The notes below the pieces were generated by a model. It had not been told where the DNA came from. It made no database searches and was given only the letters and a program-made list of their open reading frames with translations. A stretch of DNA of 64,000 nucleotides, taken from positions 1-64,000 of the forward strand of contig JADCFA010000009.1 of assembly GCA_020249775.1 (NCBI GenBank), given 5' to 3'. The position numbers were made by a program, and so were the translations under genes. This DNA is from Roseomonas sp. Lineage in GTDB: Bacteria > Pseudomonadota > Alphaproteobacteria > Acetobacterales > Acetobacteraceae. How positions within the stretch are numbered: position 1 is the first letter of the stretch; the number at the start of each line of letters is the position of its first letter. Shown here in pieces: positions 34,773 through 44,285 of the stretch.

Positions 34773-36092
34773 ATGCCCATGAAGCAAATGCACCTCGGCG
34801 CCTTCATGCGCCCCGTCAGCATCCATACCGCCTGGTGGCGCCATCCTGACTCCGCGCCTGAGGCAAATTTCAGCCTCAAGCACCTGGTTCACTGCATCCA
34901 AACCCTGGAACGCGGCAAATTCGATGCCTTCTTCATGGCCGACCATCTGGCCGTGCTGAATATGCCGATTGAGGCTTTGAAGCGCAGCGGCACCGTGACG
35001 TCTTTCGAGCCCTTCACGCTGTTATCCGCCCTTGCCATGGTGACAGAGAGGATTGGGCTGATCGCCACGGCCTCCACCACCTATGATGCGCCCTATCATA
35101 TCGCGCGGCGCTTTGCCTCGCTGGATCACATCAGCGGCGGGCGGGCAGGGTGGAATATCGTCACCACCTCCAATCCCGATGCGGCGCGCAATTTCGGCAT
35201 GACCGAACATATGGACCATGCCGAACGCTATGCCCGCGCGCGCGAATTCCATGATGTGGTGACCGGGCTTTGGGACAGTTTCGCGGAAGACGCTTTTATC
35301 CGAGACAAGGAAAGCGGCATCTTCTGGGACCCTGCGCGGATGCATAAGCTTGATCACGAGGGCAAGTATCTTTCCATCGCGGGGCCCTTGAACATTGCGC
35401 GCCCGGTGCAGGGCTGGCCGGTGATTGTGCAGGCGGGGGCTTCCGATTCCGGGAGGCAATTGGCCGCCGAGGTGGCCGAGATGATCTTCGCCGCCGGCGG
35501 ACCGATTGCCGATGCGCGTGCCTATTACGCCGATATCAAATCACGCGCGGCCAGGGCAGGGCGCGACCCAGGCTTGATCAAGATCCTGCCAGGCGCACTG
35601 GTGACGGTGGCGGAAACGGATGAAGCCGCCCGCGAAAAACGCGCGCTGCTGGATAGCCTGGTGCATCCCGATAGCGGCATGGGCGCGCTTTCCATCGCGC
35701 TCGGCACGGATGCGCGGGCCTTCGACCTTGATGCGCCCTTGCCCGACATCCCCGAGACCAATCAGAGCCAAAGCGGCCGCCAACGCGTGCTGGAACGCGC
35801 GCGGCGCGAAAACCTGACGGTGCGGCAATTGGCTGTGGCGCTTGGTGGCTATGGCGGGTTGTCCTTCACCGGCAGCGCCAAGACCATCGCCGATGAGATG
35901 CAACATTGGCTGGAAAGCGATGCCTGCGATGGCTTCAACATCACGTTCCCAACCATCCCGGGCGGGGTTGAGGATTTCGTGCGCCTTGTGGTGCCGGAAC
36001 TGCAACGCAGGGGGATTTTCCGCAAGGAATATGCCGGGACCACGCTGCGGGAGCATTTGGGGCTGCCAAGGCCGGGGAATCAGTTTTTTTAA
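34773..36092 (+). CDS. LLM-class flavin-dependent monooxygenase (NtaA/SnaA/DszA type)
   Basis: The 439-residue protein belongs to the bacterial-luciferase-like two-component monooxygenases that use FMNH2 from a separate reductase. Telling segments are the MHLGAFMRPVSIHTAWWRHP start, FDAFFMADHLAVLN, SALAMVTERIGLIATAST and SGGRAGWNIVTTSNPDAARNFG. Relatives oxidise nitrilotriacetate, EDTA, dibenzothiophene sulfone or pristinamycin precursors. The gene starts 6 bp after folP but is functionally unrelated, and it is followed by a periplasmic binding protein that might import its substrate. No flavin reductase is adjacent. Confidence 0.88.
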   Translation: MPMKQMHLGAFMRPVSIHTAWWRHPDSAPEANFSLKHLVHCIQTLERGKFDAFFMADHLAVLNMPIEALKRSGTVTSFEPFTLLSALAMVTERIGLIATASTTYDAPYHIARRFASLDHISGGRAGWNIVTTSNPDAARNFGMTEHMDHAERYARAREFHDVVTGLWDSFAEDAFIRDKESGIFWDPARMHKLDHEGKYLSIAGPLNIARPVQGWPVIVQAGASDSGRQLAAEVAEMIFAAGGPIADARAYYADIKSRAARAGRDPGLIKILPGALVTVAETDEAAREKRALLDSLVHPDSGMGALSIALGTDARAFDLDAPLPDIPETNQSQSGRQRVLERARRENLTVRQLAVALGGYGGLSFTGSAKTIADEMQHWLESDACDGFNITFPTIPGGVEDFVRLVVPELQRRGIFRKEYAGTTLREHLGLPRPGNQFF

Positions 36093-36196
36093 GACCGAGA
36101 CTTTGGCAAATCATTGAATAGGCCACGGCTTTCAAACTACACTTCACGTCAGAACCAAAGGCGACAGGCTTCGCCTTACGCAAACGGGAGAATGAC

Positions 36197-37801
36197 ATGC
36201 TTCAAAGACGACACCTGCTCGGCGGCGCGGCCGCGCTTCCCTTTGCGTCCATCGGCGCGCCGGCCATCGCGCAAGCACCGCGCGTGCTGCGCTACGTGCC
36301 GCACGCGAACCTGCCGAATATTGACCCCTTCACCAATACGGCCTTTGTCGCGCGCGACCATGCCTTCCTGGTCTATGACCAGCTTTATGGCATGGACGAT
36401 AAGTTCCAGCCGCGCCCGCAAATGGTCGAAGGCCATGTTGTGGAAAATGACGGCAAGACCTGGCGTTTTACCCTGCGTGAGGGGCTTAAGTTCCACGACA
36501 ATACGCCAGTGCGCGGGCGTGATTGCATCGCCTCCATCAAGCGTTGGGGAAGGCGCGATGCCTTCGGTCAGGTGCTGATGGCGCGGGTTGCGGATATGGT
36601 CGAAGTCAGCGACCGCGTGTTTGAAATTCGCCTGACCGCGCCCTTCCCGAAAATGCTCGATTGCCTGGCGAAGGTCACCACAAGCTGCCTGTTCATCATG
36701 CCGGAACGGCTCGCGAATGTTGATCCCTTCACGAATATCACGGAGGCAGTGGGCAGCGGCCCCTATCGCTTCATTCAGAATGAATGGGTGCCGGGCTCCA
36801 TGCTCGCCTATGCGCGCAATGCAGATTACGTGCCGCGCCAGGAAGCGCCTTCCATGACCGCCGGTGGCAAGGTCACGCATTTTGATCGCGTGGAATGGCG
36901 GATCATTCCGGATGCCAGCACGGCCTCCGCCGCGCTGCAATCGGGCGAGATTGATTGGTGGGAACAGCCGACCGCCGATTTGTTCCCGCTGTTTCAACGT
37001 GGCGCGGCGGCGCGCAATATCCGTGTGGATATCATCAATGATACGGGGCTGATCGGCATTTTCCGCCCGAACCACACCGCTGCACCCTTCAACAACCCGG
37101 CCGTGCGCAGCGCCGTGCTGACCGCCATCAACCAGATTGATTTCATGACCGCCGTGATCGGCACCTCGGGCGTTGAGGGCCGCGCTGATTTGCGCCGCGA
37201 AGGCATTGGCTATTTCGCCCCGGAAAGCCCGATGGCGAGCAATATCGGCATGGATCGCCTGCGCAAGAATATTGATGCCGCGCGCGCTGAAGTGCAGGCG
37301 GCTGGCGCCATGGGCCAGCGGTTGGTGCTGCTGAACGCCACCGATCTTGCTTCCATCAATGCCGCCACCCTTGTCGGCGCTGATCTGTTCCGCCGCATGG
37401 GCTTCAATGTGGATCTGGTGAGCACGGATTGGGGCACGCTGGTCGCCCGCCGCGCCAGCCGCAATCCTCTGGAACAGGGCGGCTGGTCCGGCTTCTTCAC
37501 CTTCTGGTCCGGGATTGACCATTGGAATCCGGCAAGCCATGCCTCGATCCGCGGTCATGGCGAAAATGCCTGGCCGGGCTGGCCGACCATCCCCGCCCTG
37601 GAAGCGCAGCGCGATGCCTGGTTCAATGCCCCCGATGCGGCGGCGGAAGCCGCTGCCGGACGCGAAATGCAGCGCATCGCCTTTGAAGAAGTGCCCTATG
37701 TGCCGACAGGCATGTATTACCAGCCCACCGCCTATCGCCGGAACCTGACTGGCATGCTGAAGGGCCAGCCGCCGTTGTTCTGGAATATCCGGCGGGCGTG
37801 A
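36197..37801 (+). CDS. ABC-transporter substrate-binding protein, family 5
   Basis: The 534-residue periplasmic receptor has the signal MLQRRHLLGGAAALPFASIG (twin-arginine-like). GGGAGAATGAC precedes the ATG. The family patterns RVLRYVPHANLPNIDPF, GLKFHDNTPVRGRDCIASI and PYVPTGMYYQP are shared with the paralogue at 19117-20700, so the two arose by duplication. No permease or ATPase genes accompany it. It lies downstream of the LLM monooxygenase, suggesting a shared substrate, which is inference. Confidence 0.88.
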   Translation: MLQRRHLLGGAAALPFASIGAPAIAQAPRVLRYVPHANLPNIDPFTNTAFVARDHAFLVYDQLYGMDDKFQPRPQMVEGHVVENDGKTWRFTLREGLKFHDNTPVRGRDCIASIKRWGRRDAFGQVLMARVADMVEVSDRVFEIRLTAPFPKMLDCLAKVTTSCLFIMPERLANVDPFTNITEAVGSGPYRFIQNEWVPGSMLAYARNADYVPRQEAPSMTAGGKVTHFDRVEWRIIPDASTASAALQSGEIDWWEQPTADLFPLFQRGAAARNIRVDIINDTGLIGIFRPNHTAAPFNNPAVRSAVLTAINQIDFMTAVIGTSGVEGRADLRREGIGYFAPESPMASNIGMDRLRKNIDAARAEVQAAGAMGQRLVLLNATDLASINAATLVGADLFRRMGFNVDLVSTDWGTLVARRASRNPLEQGGWSGFFTFWSGIDHWNPASHASIRGHGENAWPGWPTIPALEAQRDAWFNAPDAAAEAAAGREMQRIAFEEVPYVPTGMYYQPTAYRRNLTGMLKGQPPLFWNIRRA

Positions 37802-37823
37802 GCCAAGCGGTTTGGCCACAACC

Positions 37824-37853
37824 TGACGTGATCCAGGAAACCGGGTCACGTCA
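37824..37853. terminator. Hairpin between the binding-protein gene and tRNA-Pro
   Basis: TGACGTGATCC and GGGTCACGTCA form an 11-bp stem (one G-U) with an 8-nt loop between two convergent transcription units. No U-tract follows on either strand, so termination is plausible but unproven. Confidence 0.45.
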
Positions 37854-37862
37854 CGCAAAACT

Positions 37863-37940
<78 letters not shown>

Positions 37941-37987
37941 ATTGCGCCGCACCCTATGGGCAGCGGCGATGCAGGGCAAGCCTTGTC

Positions 37988-38476
37988 TTATGGGGCTGTG
38001 CCAAAAATCCGGTGCAGCACACGATCACCGACACGGATATTGAGCCTTTCGGCCGTGCCGGCGGCCAGTTCCAGCGTCGCGCGCACGGGGCCATTGCTGG
38101 AAATACTTGCCAGTGAATGCGGCACAGTGCGCTCCGCGATCCGATGCACACGCCCATCAGCAGCGATGAAGACCATATCCAGGGATGTGATCGTATTGCG
38201 CATCCACATGGAACTTTCGCGCGGTTGCCCCCAATCGAACAGCATCCCCTCGTCAGGCTTCACTTCCGGGCGGAACATGAGGCCGATCATCTGCTGTTCC
38301 GGCTGCACCGCCATTTCCACGGTGAAGGCCAAGCGGCGGCCATCGCGGGTTTCAAACACCAGGGGTTCCGTCGGCAGGCGCGGCTGAGGGCGATCCACCC
38401 CCGGTTGCGCCAGGGCAGAGAGGGGCAGCAGGGCGCCAAGCGCCAACAGGAAGCGTCGTTGCATAAGGCACTTCAT
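37988..38476 (-). CDS. Secreted DUF192 protein
   Basis: The 162-residue protein has a signal peptide (QRRFLLALGALLPLSALAQ) and one DUF192 domain, with QQMIGLMFRPEVKPDEGMLF, MWMRNTITSLDMVFI and a final RLNIRVGDRVLH. The domain is a small beta-barrel of unknown function found across bacteria and archaea. Its ATG overlaps the stop of the upstream deacetylase gene by 4 nt. A second ATG at 38464 would start directly at the signal peptide. Confidence 0.88.
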   Translation of the reverse strand: MKCLMQRRFLLALGALLPLSALAQPGVDRPQPRLPTEPLVFETRDGRRLAFTVEMAVQPEQQMIGLMFRPEVKPDEGMLFDWGQPRESSMWMRNTITSLDMVFIAADGRVHRIAERTVPHSLASISSNGPVRATLELAAGTAERLNIRVGDRVLHRIFGTAP

Positions 38477-39591
38477 GCCATGGGATCGGGAAGCGCCTCA
38501 AGCGCCGCTGCCGCCGCCCGACGCACCACGGCGCGCACCACGCCGGGGCTGGGTGGGTCCGCAAGTGTGGTGAACCAATGCTCCGGCGGGTTGCGCCCGG
38601 CAGCGCGATGGTAACTCAAGCGCCGCAGCACGGCCTCGGCCGCTTCGGGCAGGCGTTCGGGCAGGGCATGGCCATTCAGCGCGCCCCAAACCCCTGCCCA
38701 GCAACGCGCCACACTCCAGGGATTATAGCCACCGCCACCCAACACGATCAGCCGGGGCGCGAGGCCCATGAGGGCGGCGACTACGGCGCGATGGGCATTG
38801 TTGGAAAGCGCCAGGCGCGACAGCGGGTCTTCTTCCAGCGCATCGGCGCCGCATTGCAGCATGATGGCGGCAGGCTTCAGGCGCCGCGCGATGGGCAGGA
38901 TCGCTTCGTGCAGCACCCAGGCCATTTCACTGTCATTGAAAGCGGCAGGCACTGGGATATTTGCCGCATGACCCCCGGCCTTGTCGCCAATGCCACCGGA
39001 GAAAGGCCAGCGCCCATCCTCATGCACCGAAAGCGTGAAGACATGCGGGTCATCATGGAAGGCATCCTGCACACCGTCGCCGTGATGCGCGTCAATATCC
39101 ACATAAAGCAACGGCGAAAGCCCCTGATCGCGCCAGGCGAGCAACCCCAGCACCGCATCATTCACATAACAAAAGCCGGCCGCGCGATCCGCCCGGCCAT
39201 GATGGGTTCCGCCGCCCGGCACATGCACCACGCCGCCCGAGGCGGTGAGCCTCGCCGCCAGCAAGACACCGCCCGCACTGGTGGCGGGGCGACGGAAAAC
39301 TTCGCGATAGACCGGATTGCCATCAGCGCCGATGCGAAACCGCACGCGGTCTTCGGCGCTGACGCTTTGGGTTTCCTCCGCGCGCATCAGGGCCGCGATA
39401 TAGTCGGCGCTGTGGAAGCGTTGCAGTTCTTCGGGCGAAGCGCGCGGGCTTTCGATGTAATCTTGGGGCGCAACCCAATTAAGCGCTCGAATCAGGTCAA
39501 GCGTGGTGGAAACCCGCGGGATCGCGAGCGGATGCTTCGGCCCATAGGTGGAACCGCGATAGATTTCCGATCCGATCAGCAAGGGCCGCAT
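38473..39591 (-). CDS. Histone-deacetylase-family (AcuC-like) deacetylase
   Basis: The 372-residue zinc hydrolase of the arginase/deacetylase fold removes acyl groups from lysines, polyamines or related amines. Zinc ligands lie in LYVDIDAHHGDGVQDAF and QCGADALEEDPLS; the general-base histidines are in PGGGTHHGRADRAAG, and a substrate Tyr in LGGGGYNPWSVAR. AcuC in Bacillus deacetylates acetyl-CoA synthetase, but no acs is adjacent here. I prefer the ATG at 39591, where homologous sequence (MRPLLIGSEIYRGSTYG) begins; the longer frame adds 24 unrelated residues. Confidence 0.88.
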   Translation of the reverse strand: MRPLLIGSEIYRGSTYGPKHPLAIPRVSTTLDLIRALNWVAPQDYIESPRASPEELQRFHSADYIAALMRAEETQSVSAEDRVRFRIGADGNPVYREVFRRPATSAGGVLLAARLTASGGVVHVPGGGTHHGRADRAAGFCYVNDAVLGLLAWRDQGLSPLLYVDIDAHHGDGVQDAFHDDPHVFTLSVHEDGRWPFSGGIGDKAGGHAANIPVPAAFNDSEMAWVLHEAILPIARRLKPAAIMLQCGADALEEDPLSRLALSNNAHRAVVAALMGLAPRLIVLGGGGYNPWSVARCWAGVWGALNGHALPERLPEAAEAVLRRLSYHRAAGRNPPEHWFTTLADPPSPGVVRAVVRRAAAAALEALPDPMA

Positions 39592-39653
39592 GGCGGGGCG
39601 GAAATGGCGCGGGGCAGGGGATAAGGCAAGGCGCCGGGCGCAAGGCCCCTGGC

Positions 39654-41150
39654 TCAATCCCAACCAACAGCGCCCGGCATTTCCTTCACCGGCTTGGCCG
39701 CCTTCAGCTTCGCCAAATCCGGCACCGGGCGGCAGCGCAGCGGATCACCCGCAAAGGCTTCCTCAATCGCCGCGGCAACACCGAGCACCAGCCGATCGCC
39801 GCCGCGTGGCCCCACCACCTGCAAGCCGAAGGGCATGCCGTTGCGGTCCAGCCCCATTGGGATGGAAATTGCCGGATGGCCGCATAGCGTCGGGTAATAG
39901 GCCAAAGCGAGCCAATGGAAGTAGGTCCGGGTAGGCTTGCCATCAATCTCGGCAGGGTAGAGTTCCCTCCAGGGCCGCGGCGAAATGGTGATGGCCGGCG
40001 TGATCAACACATCATGCGCGGCGAAAAACCCTTGCCAGGCGCGATACATCTTGGTCTGCGCAGCCGCCGCGCGGGCGTAATCATCCAGGCTATAGCGCAG
40101 CCCTTCTTCCACATTGGCGCGCACATTGGGCCCGACATCCTGCGGGCGCGTGCGGCATTTCTCCAAATGCGATGTCAGGAAGCCCGCTGCGCGCAGCACC
40201 TCAAACGCCTCATCACCGCCGGCGCAGTCCGGGTGTGCGGCTTCCGCCGCGCCAAACATCGGTGCGATGGCGCCGGCGCGGTCGGCGAAGATGTCGCGGA
40301 TATGGTTTTCCGTCGGCGCCAGGCCAAAATCCGGGCTGAAAGCCAGACGCAGGCTCGCAAGGTCATAGCGCGGCACAGGGAAGTAAAGGCTCGGCTCTTC
40401 GCGCACATAGCCATCCTGCAAGGTATAGGCGAGCGGATCGCGCCCATCATCGGATGCCATGGCGGAAAGCAGCAGGCAGACATCCGGCACATTGCGCGCC
40501 ATGGGGCCGAGCACTGGCAGGCCAGACCAACCATGGGCGCGCTTTTCGGAAGGCACCAAACCAGGCGAGGGCCGATAGCCGACAATGCCATTGAAGGCGG
40601 CCGGGTTGCGCAAGGAACCACCAGTGTCGGAGCCCGAGCAGATCGGGAACATATTGGTGGCCAGCGCCACACCCGAACCGCCCGAAGAACCCGCCGCGGA
40701 TTTCATCGGATCAAAGGGATTGCCCGTGACGCCATAGACGGCGTTGCGCGTATTCGCCCCCGCGCCAAATTCCGGCGTATTGGTTTTGGCCGTGATAATG
40801 GCGCCATTGGCACGCAGATTGGCGACCATGCCGCAATCCGCATCCGGGATGAAATCGCGAAAGATCGGGCTGCCATAGGTGGTGTGCAGCCCTTCGGTTT
40901 CCTCCAAATCCTTGATGCCGATCGGCAGGCCATGCAGCGGGCTGAGTTCATCGCCACGCATCACGGCGGCTTCGGCTTCCTTTGCAGCGGCGCGGGCGCG
41001 CGTTTCATCGAGAGCCACCACGGCATTTACGGCGTGGTTCACTTCACCAATGCGCTTCAGGCAGCTTTCCAGCAATTCCACTGGCGAAAGCGCGCGGCGC
41101 CCGATCAGGCGGCGCGCTTCAATTGCGGTCAAGTCACAAGGTTCGGTCAT
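39654..41150 (-). CDS. Amidase-signature family hydrolase
   Basis: The 498-residue enzyme carries the Ser-Ser-Lys triad: Lys in LPIGIKDLEETEG, the cis-Ser in AAGSSGGSGVALA, and the nucleophile in CSGSDTGGSLRNPAAFNG, the canonical GGSLR-N-P form. It is closer to classical amidases than the enzyme at 20842. AAGGAAA precedes the ATG at 41150. It follows the gamma-glutamyltransferase gene on the same strand by 43 bp; together they could release ammonia and amino acids from amides and gamma-glutamyl compounds. Substrate unknown. Confidence 0.9.
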   Translation of the reverse strand: MTEPCDLTAIEARRLIGRRALSPVELLESCLKRIGEVNHAVNAVVALDETRARAAAKEAEAAVMRGDELSPLHGLPIGIKDLEETEGLHTTYGSPIFRDFIPDADCGMVANLRANGAIITAKTNTPEFGAGANTRNAVYGVTGNPFDPMKSAAGSSGGSGVALATNMFPICSGSDTGGSLRNPAAFNGIVGYRPSPGLVPSEKRAHGWSGLPVLGPMARNVPDVCLLLSAMASDDGRDPLAYTLQDGYVREEPSLYFPVPRYDLASLRLAFSPDFGLAPTENHIRDIFADRAGAIAPMFGAAEAAHPDCAGGDEAFEVLRAAGFLTSHLEKCRTRPQDVGPNVRANVEEGLRYSLDDYARAAAAQTKMYRAWQGFFAAHDVLITPAITISPRPWRELYPAEIDGKPTRTYFHWLALAYYPTLCGHPAISIPMGLDRNGMPFGLQVVGPRGGDRLVLGVAAAIEEAFAGDPLRCRPVPDLAKLKAAKPVKEMPGAVGWD

Positions 41151-41193
41151 GGGCGTTTCCTTTGGTTTTTGAACGTGAGCGCGCGGTTGGGAA

Positions 41194-42798
41194 TCAATAC
41201 CCCATCGCGCAGCCATCCTTGCGCGGGTCAGACCCACCCACCAGGCAGCCCTTTTCATGGTCAATGAAAATTGCCTGACCACCACCATGGGGTTTGTCTA
41301 TGCCTTCGCAGACATGACCAAGGCGATTCAACTGATCAATCACCGCACCGCTGAAGCCGCGTTCCACTTGCACCTTGCCGTCCTGCGGCATCAGGCGTGG
41401 CAGATCAATCGCTTCCTGCACATCCAGGCCGAATTCGAAGTGATTGGTCAGGAAGTAGCTATGCCCGGTCGGCTGATAGCGCCCGCCCATCACGCCATAG
41501 GGCATGACGGCGCGGCCATTCTTCATCACCATGCCGGGGATGATGGTATGTAGTGGGCGCTTATTGGGCGCGATGCAATTTGGATGGCCTTCCTGCAAGC
41601 GGAAACCAAAGCCGCGATTTTGCAGCATGACACCGGATTTTTCCGCAAGGATGCCGGAGCCGAAACCTTCAAACAGCGAATTGATGAAGGAACACGCATT
41701 GCCATCCTTATCCACCACGCAAAGATAGACCGTGTCCTTATGCTTGTTCAGGTCACTCTCACCCGCCGCGGGCAATTCCGGCAGCGCCGCATCATCACGG
41801 ATCAGGCCCGCAAGGCGCTTCAGGTAATCCGCGTTCAGCAGCTTTTCGACCGGCACATTCACCTGGGAAGGATCCGCGAGGAAAGCATCGCGGTCCCGAT
41901 AGGCCATGCGCGCGGCTTCGATATGCCGATGCAGGCGCGTCGCGGAAAGCGGCCCGCCTTCCGGCGTGGGCAGATTGGCGAGCGTGCCCAGGATTTGCAG
42001 CGCATGCAGCCCTGATCCATTGGGCGGGCATTGATAGACCTCCATCCCACGCCAAGGGATGGAAATGGGTGTGACGAATTCCGCGACATTCTGGCCATTG
42101 GCGAAATCTTCTTCCGTATGGAGGCCGCCCGCTTCGCGCAGGGTTGCCACAATATCCGCCGCCACTTCGCCCTGGTAGAAAGCCGCCGCACCACGCGCCG
42201 CAATGGCGCGCAAGGTCTTCGCCAGTTCCGGCTGGCGAAAGCGCGTGCCAAGCTTGGGCGCCGCGCCATTGTTCAAGAACCGCCGCGCGGAAGCCGGGTG
42301 CTTCAGCAATTTCGCGACCGAACCTTCCCAATCCGCCGCCACGCGCGGGGTGATGGGAAAGCCTTCTTCGGCATAATGGATCGCCGCTTGCAGGATGCGA
42401 TCCAGCCCAAGCTTGCCATGGCTGCGATTGAGCAATTCCCAGGCTGAAATCGCACCCGGCACCGTGACGGAATGGACCGAGGTGTTTTCCATCTTGGTCG
42501 CACCTGTAGCGCGGATCGCCTCAGGCGTCGCAGCACCCGGCGCGCGGCCGGAACCATTCAGCGCAATTACCGTGCTGCTGCCGGCGGGAACATAAAGGCA
42601 GAAGCAATCGCCGCCGATGCCGGTTGATTCCGGTTCAATCACGCATTGCACGGCGCAAGCCGCAATCGCCGCATCCATGGCATTGCCACCCGCGCGCAGG
42701 ATTTCAAGCGCGGCGAAAGTGGCTTGCGGCATGGAGGTAGCGGCCATGCCATGGGTGCCATAGGCGGGGCTGCGGCCGGCAAGGTGGAGATCACGCAT
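41194..42798 (-). CDS. ggt: Gamma-glutamyltransferase / glutathione hydrolase
   Basis: The 534-residue proenzyme autocleaves before a conserved Thr, here T356 in KHKDTVYLCVVDKDGNACS, to give large and small subunits. The N-terminal GGNAMDAAIAACAVQCVIEP and STGIGGDCF blocks and the later GGRYQPTGH are family-typical. No signal peptide is evident, in contrast to periplasmic enteric Ggt, so it may be a cytoplasmic, YwrD-type or cephalosporin-acylase-like member. A divergent promoter region of about 110 bp separates it from the CsaA-like gene. Confidence 0.9.
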   Translation of the reverse strand: MRDLHLAGRSPAYGTHGMAATSMPQATFAALEILRAGGNAMDAAIAACAVQCVIEPESTGIGGDCFCLYVPAGSSTVIALNGSGRAPGAATPEAIRATGATKMENTSVHSVTVPGAISAWELLNRSHGKLGLDRILQAAIHYAEEGFPITPRVAADWEGSVAKLLKHPASARRFLNNGAAPKLGTRFRQPELAKTLRAIAARGAAAFYQGEVAADIVATLREAGGLHTEEDFANGQNVAEFVTPISIPWRGMEVYQCPPNGSGLHALQILGTLANLPTPEGGPLSATRLHRHIEAARMAYRDRDAFLADPSQVNVPVEKLLNADYLKRLAGLIRDDAALPELPAAGESDLNKHKDTVYLCVVDKDGNACSFINSLFEGFGSGILAEKSGVMLQNRGFGFRLQEGHPNCIAPNKRPLHTIIPGMVMKNGRAVMPYGVMGGRYQPTGHSYFLTNHFEFGLDVQEAIDLPRLMPQDGKVQVERGFSGAVIDQLNRLGHVCEGIDKPHGGGQAIFIDHEKGCLVGGSDPRKDGCAMGY

Positions 42799-42911
42799 CG
42801 GGTCAGGCTTCCATCAGGTGCAGTTGTGGTCCCCCTCATGCCCCCTCTGGCGCGCCGGGAAAAGCCCCAGGGGCGGTTTCACCGCGGGCGAATCTGCATT
42901 AAACGCTTTTC

Positions 42912-43253
42912 ATGGAACCAACCGCGAGCCTTGATGAATTTCACCGGATTGATATCCGGGTCGGCACCATCCTGACCGCTGAGCCCTTTCCGGAGGCGCG
43001 CAAGCCCGCCATCAAGCTCAGTATTGATTTCGGGCCGGAGATCGGTGTCAAGCGATCCTCAGCGCAATTGACCGTGCATTACACGCCTGAAGCCCTGATT
43101 GGGCGGCAGGTGGCGGCGGTGGTGAATTTCGCCCAGCGCCGCATTGCGGGGTTCATGAGTGAGGTTCTGGTGCTGGGAATGCCGGATGAGGCAGGCACGG
43201 TTGTGCTGCTTGGCCCCGATCAACGCGTGCCGAATGGCGGAAGGATGTTCTGA
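42912..43253 (+). CDS. CsaA-like tRNA-binding/chaperone protein
   Basis: The 113-residue OB-fold protein matches CsaA, a dimeric relative of the MetRS C-terminal domain. Telling segments are [33 protein letters not shown] and the paired [20 protein letters not shown]. CsaA binds tRNA and has been linked to export chaperoning. The stop codon overlaps the start of gpt by one base (TGATG). Confidence 0.9.
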   Translation: MEPTASLDEFHRIDIRVGTILTAEPFPEARKPAIKLSIDFGPEIGVKRSSAQLTVHYTPEALIGRQVAAVVNFAQRRIAGFMSEVLVLGMPDEAGTVVLLGPDQRVPNGGRMF

Positions 43254-43729
43254 TGGCGCAAAAATATTACACGGTTTCCTGGGACCAATTGCACCGCGAT
43301 GCGAAGGCCTTGGCCTGGCGGCTGCTGGAACGCGGCCCCTGGCGCGGCGTGGTCGCCATCACCCGCGGTGGCTTGATCCCAGCCGCCGTGGTGGCGCGCG
43401 AATTGGATTGCCGGCTGATCGAAACCGTTTCGGTCCTTACATACGATAAGGAAACCAAGGGCGAGCCCCGCGTTGCCAAGCTGCCCCAGGCGGCGGGCGA
43501 TGGGGAAGGCTGGCTACTGCTGGATGATCTGGTGGATACCGGCACCACCGCGCGCGTGGTGCGCGCCCTGCTGCCAAAGGCGCATTTCGCCACCGTCTAT
43601 GCCAAGCCCGCCGGCAAGCCGATGGTGGATACCTTCATTACGGAAGTAAGCCAGGATACCTGGATCCTTTTCCCCTGGGATACCGAGCCGCAATTCATTG
43701 CGCCGATTGCGAAATCAGCGGGGCAATAG
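43253..43729 (+). CDS. gpt: Xanthine-guanine phosphoribosyltransferase
   Basis: The 158-residue type-I phosphoribosyltransferase salvages guanine and xanthine with PRPP. The PRPP loop is [16 protein letters not shown]; the purine pocket is near [14 protein letters not shown], as in E. coli Gpt (152 residues). It is translationally coupled to the CsaA-like gene. Confidence 0.94.
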   Translation: MAQKYYTVSWDQLHRDAKALAWRLLERGPWRGVVAITRGGLIPAAVVARELDCRLIETVSVLTYDKETKGEPRVAKLPQAAGDGEGWLLLDDLVDTGTTARVVRALLPKAHFATVYAKPAGKPMVDTFITEVSQDTWILFPWDTEPQFIAPIAKSAGQ

Positions 43730-43756
43730 GCGTGGCCAAGAAGGTAGGAAAAACCC

Positions 43757-44074
43757 ATGCCCAACATCTATCAGGATAACCGTAGCTTCAAAGCCACCCG
43801 TGCCTGGGGTGCCCGTGATTTCGCGGAAATTGAAGGCGCCACGGTGCGGCTCCATTGGACCGATCAGCCCTATATCTGGCACGTCAATGATGGCGCAGAG
43901 GTTTTCGTCGTGCTCGATGGCGCGGTTGAAATGAAATATCGGCTGAATGGTCAGGAACATTCCGTGCGGCTTGGACCGACGGATGTTTTTGTGGCCGATA
44001 TCGGTGATGAGCATGTTGCCCACCCAATTGGTGCGGCGCGTATTCTGGTAGTGGAGCGCAAGGGGTCGGTGTGA
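43757..44074 (+). CDS. Small cupin-domain protein
   Basis: The 105-residue single-cupin protein has motif 1 around WHVNDGAEVFVVLDGAVEM and motif 2 around GPTDVFVADIGDEHVAHP, which carries the histidine. Such proteins bind a metal in a small beta-barrel and act as isomerases, dioxygenases or sensors; no function can be assigned. A GTAGGAA box lies about 7 nt before the ATG. It is 27 bp downstream of gpt and probably on the same transcript. Confidence 0.85.
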   Translation: MPNIYQDNRSFKATRAWGARDFAEIEGATVRLHWTDQPYIWHVNDGAEVFVVLDGAVEMKYRLNGQEHSVRLGPTDVFVADIGDEHVAHPIGAARILVVERKGSV

Positions 44075-44285
44075 GGTAGTGCGTGCTACCGGGGGAAGCG
44101 CTCCGGCGTCCCTTTGGAGAAAGCGCAGAACGCATATTTAGGCCGCGCAATTGGCGCTGACGCTCGGCCGACAGCCTCCGGCATCGCTTCCGCCAGCCAA
44201 GAGGGATTCTAACGGAAGCTTCAGATCGCCTCGATCCCCGAACTTCGTCGTCGAACGAGATCCGGTCGCGTGAGCGAACGGTTCA
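44075..44285. other. Non-coding stretch, nothing recognised
   Basis: About 210 bp between the cupin stop and the Hint_2 remnant. No open frame with family resemblance, RNA motif or strong inverted repeat was found on either strand. Confidence 0.35.
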
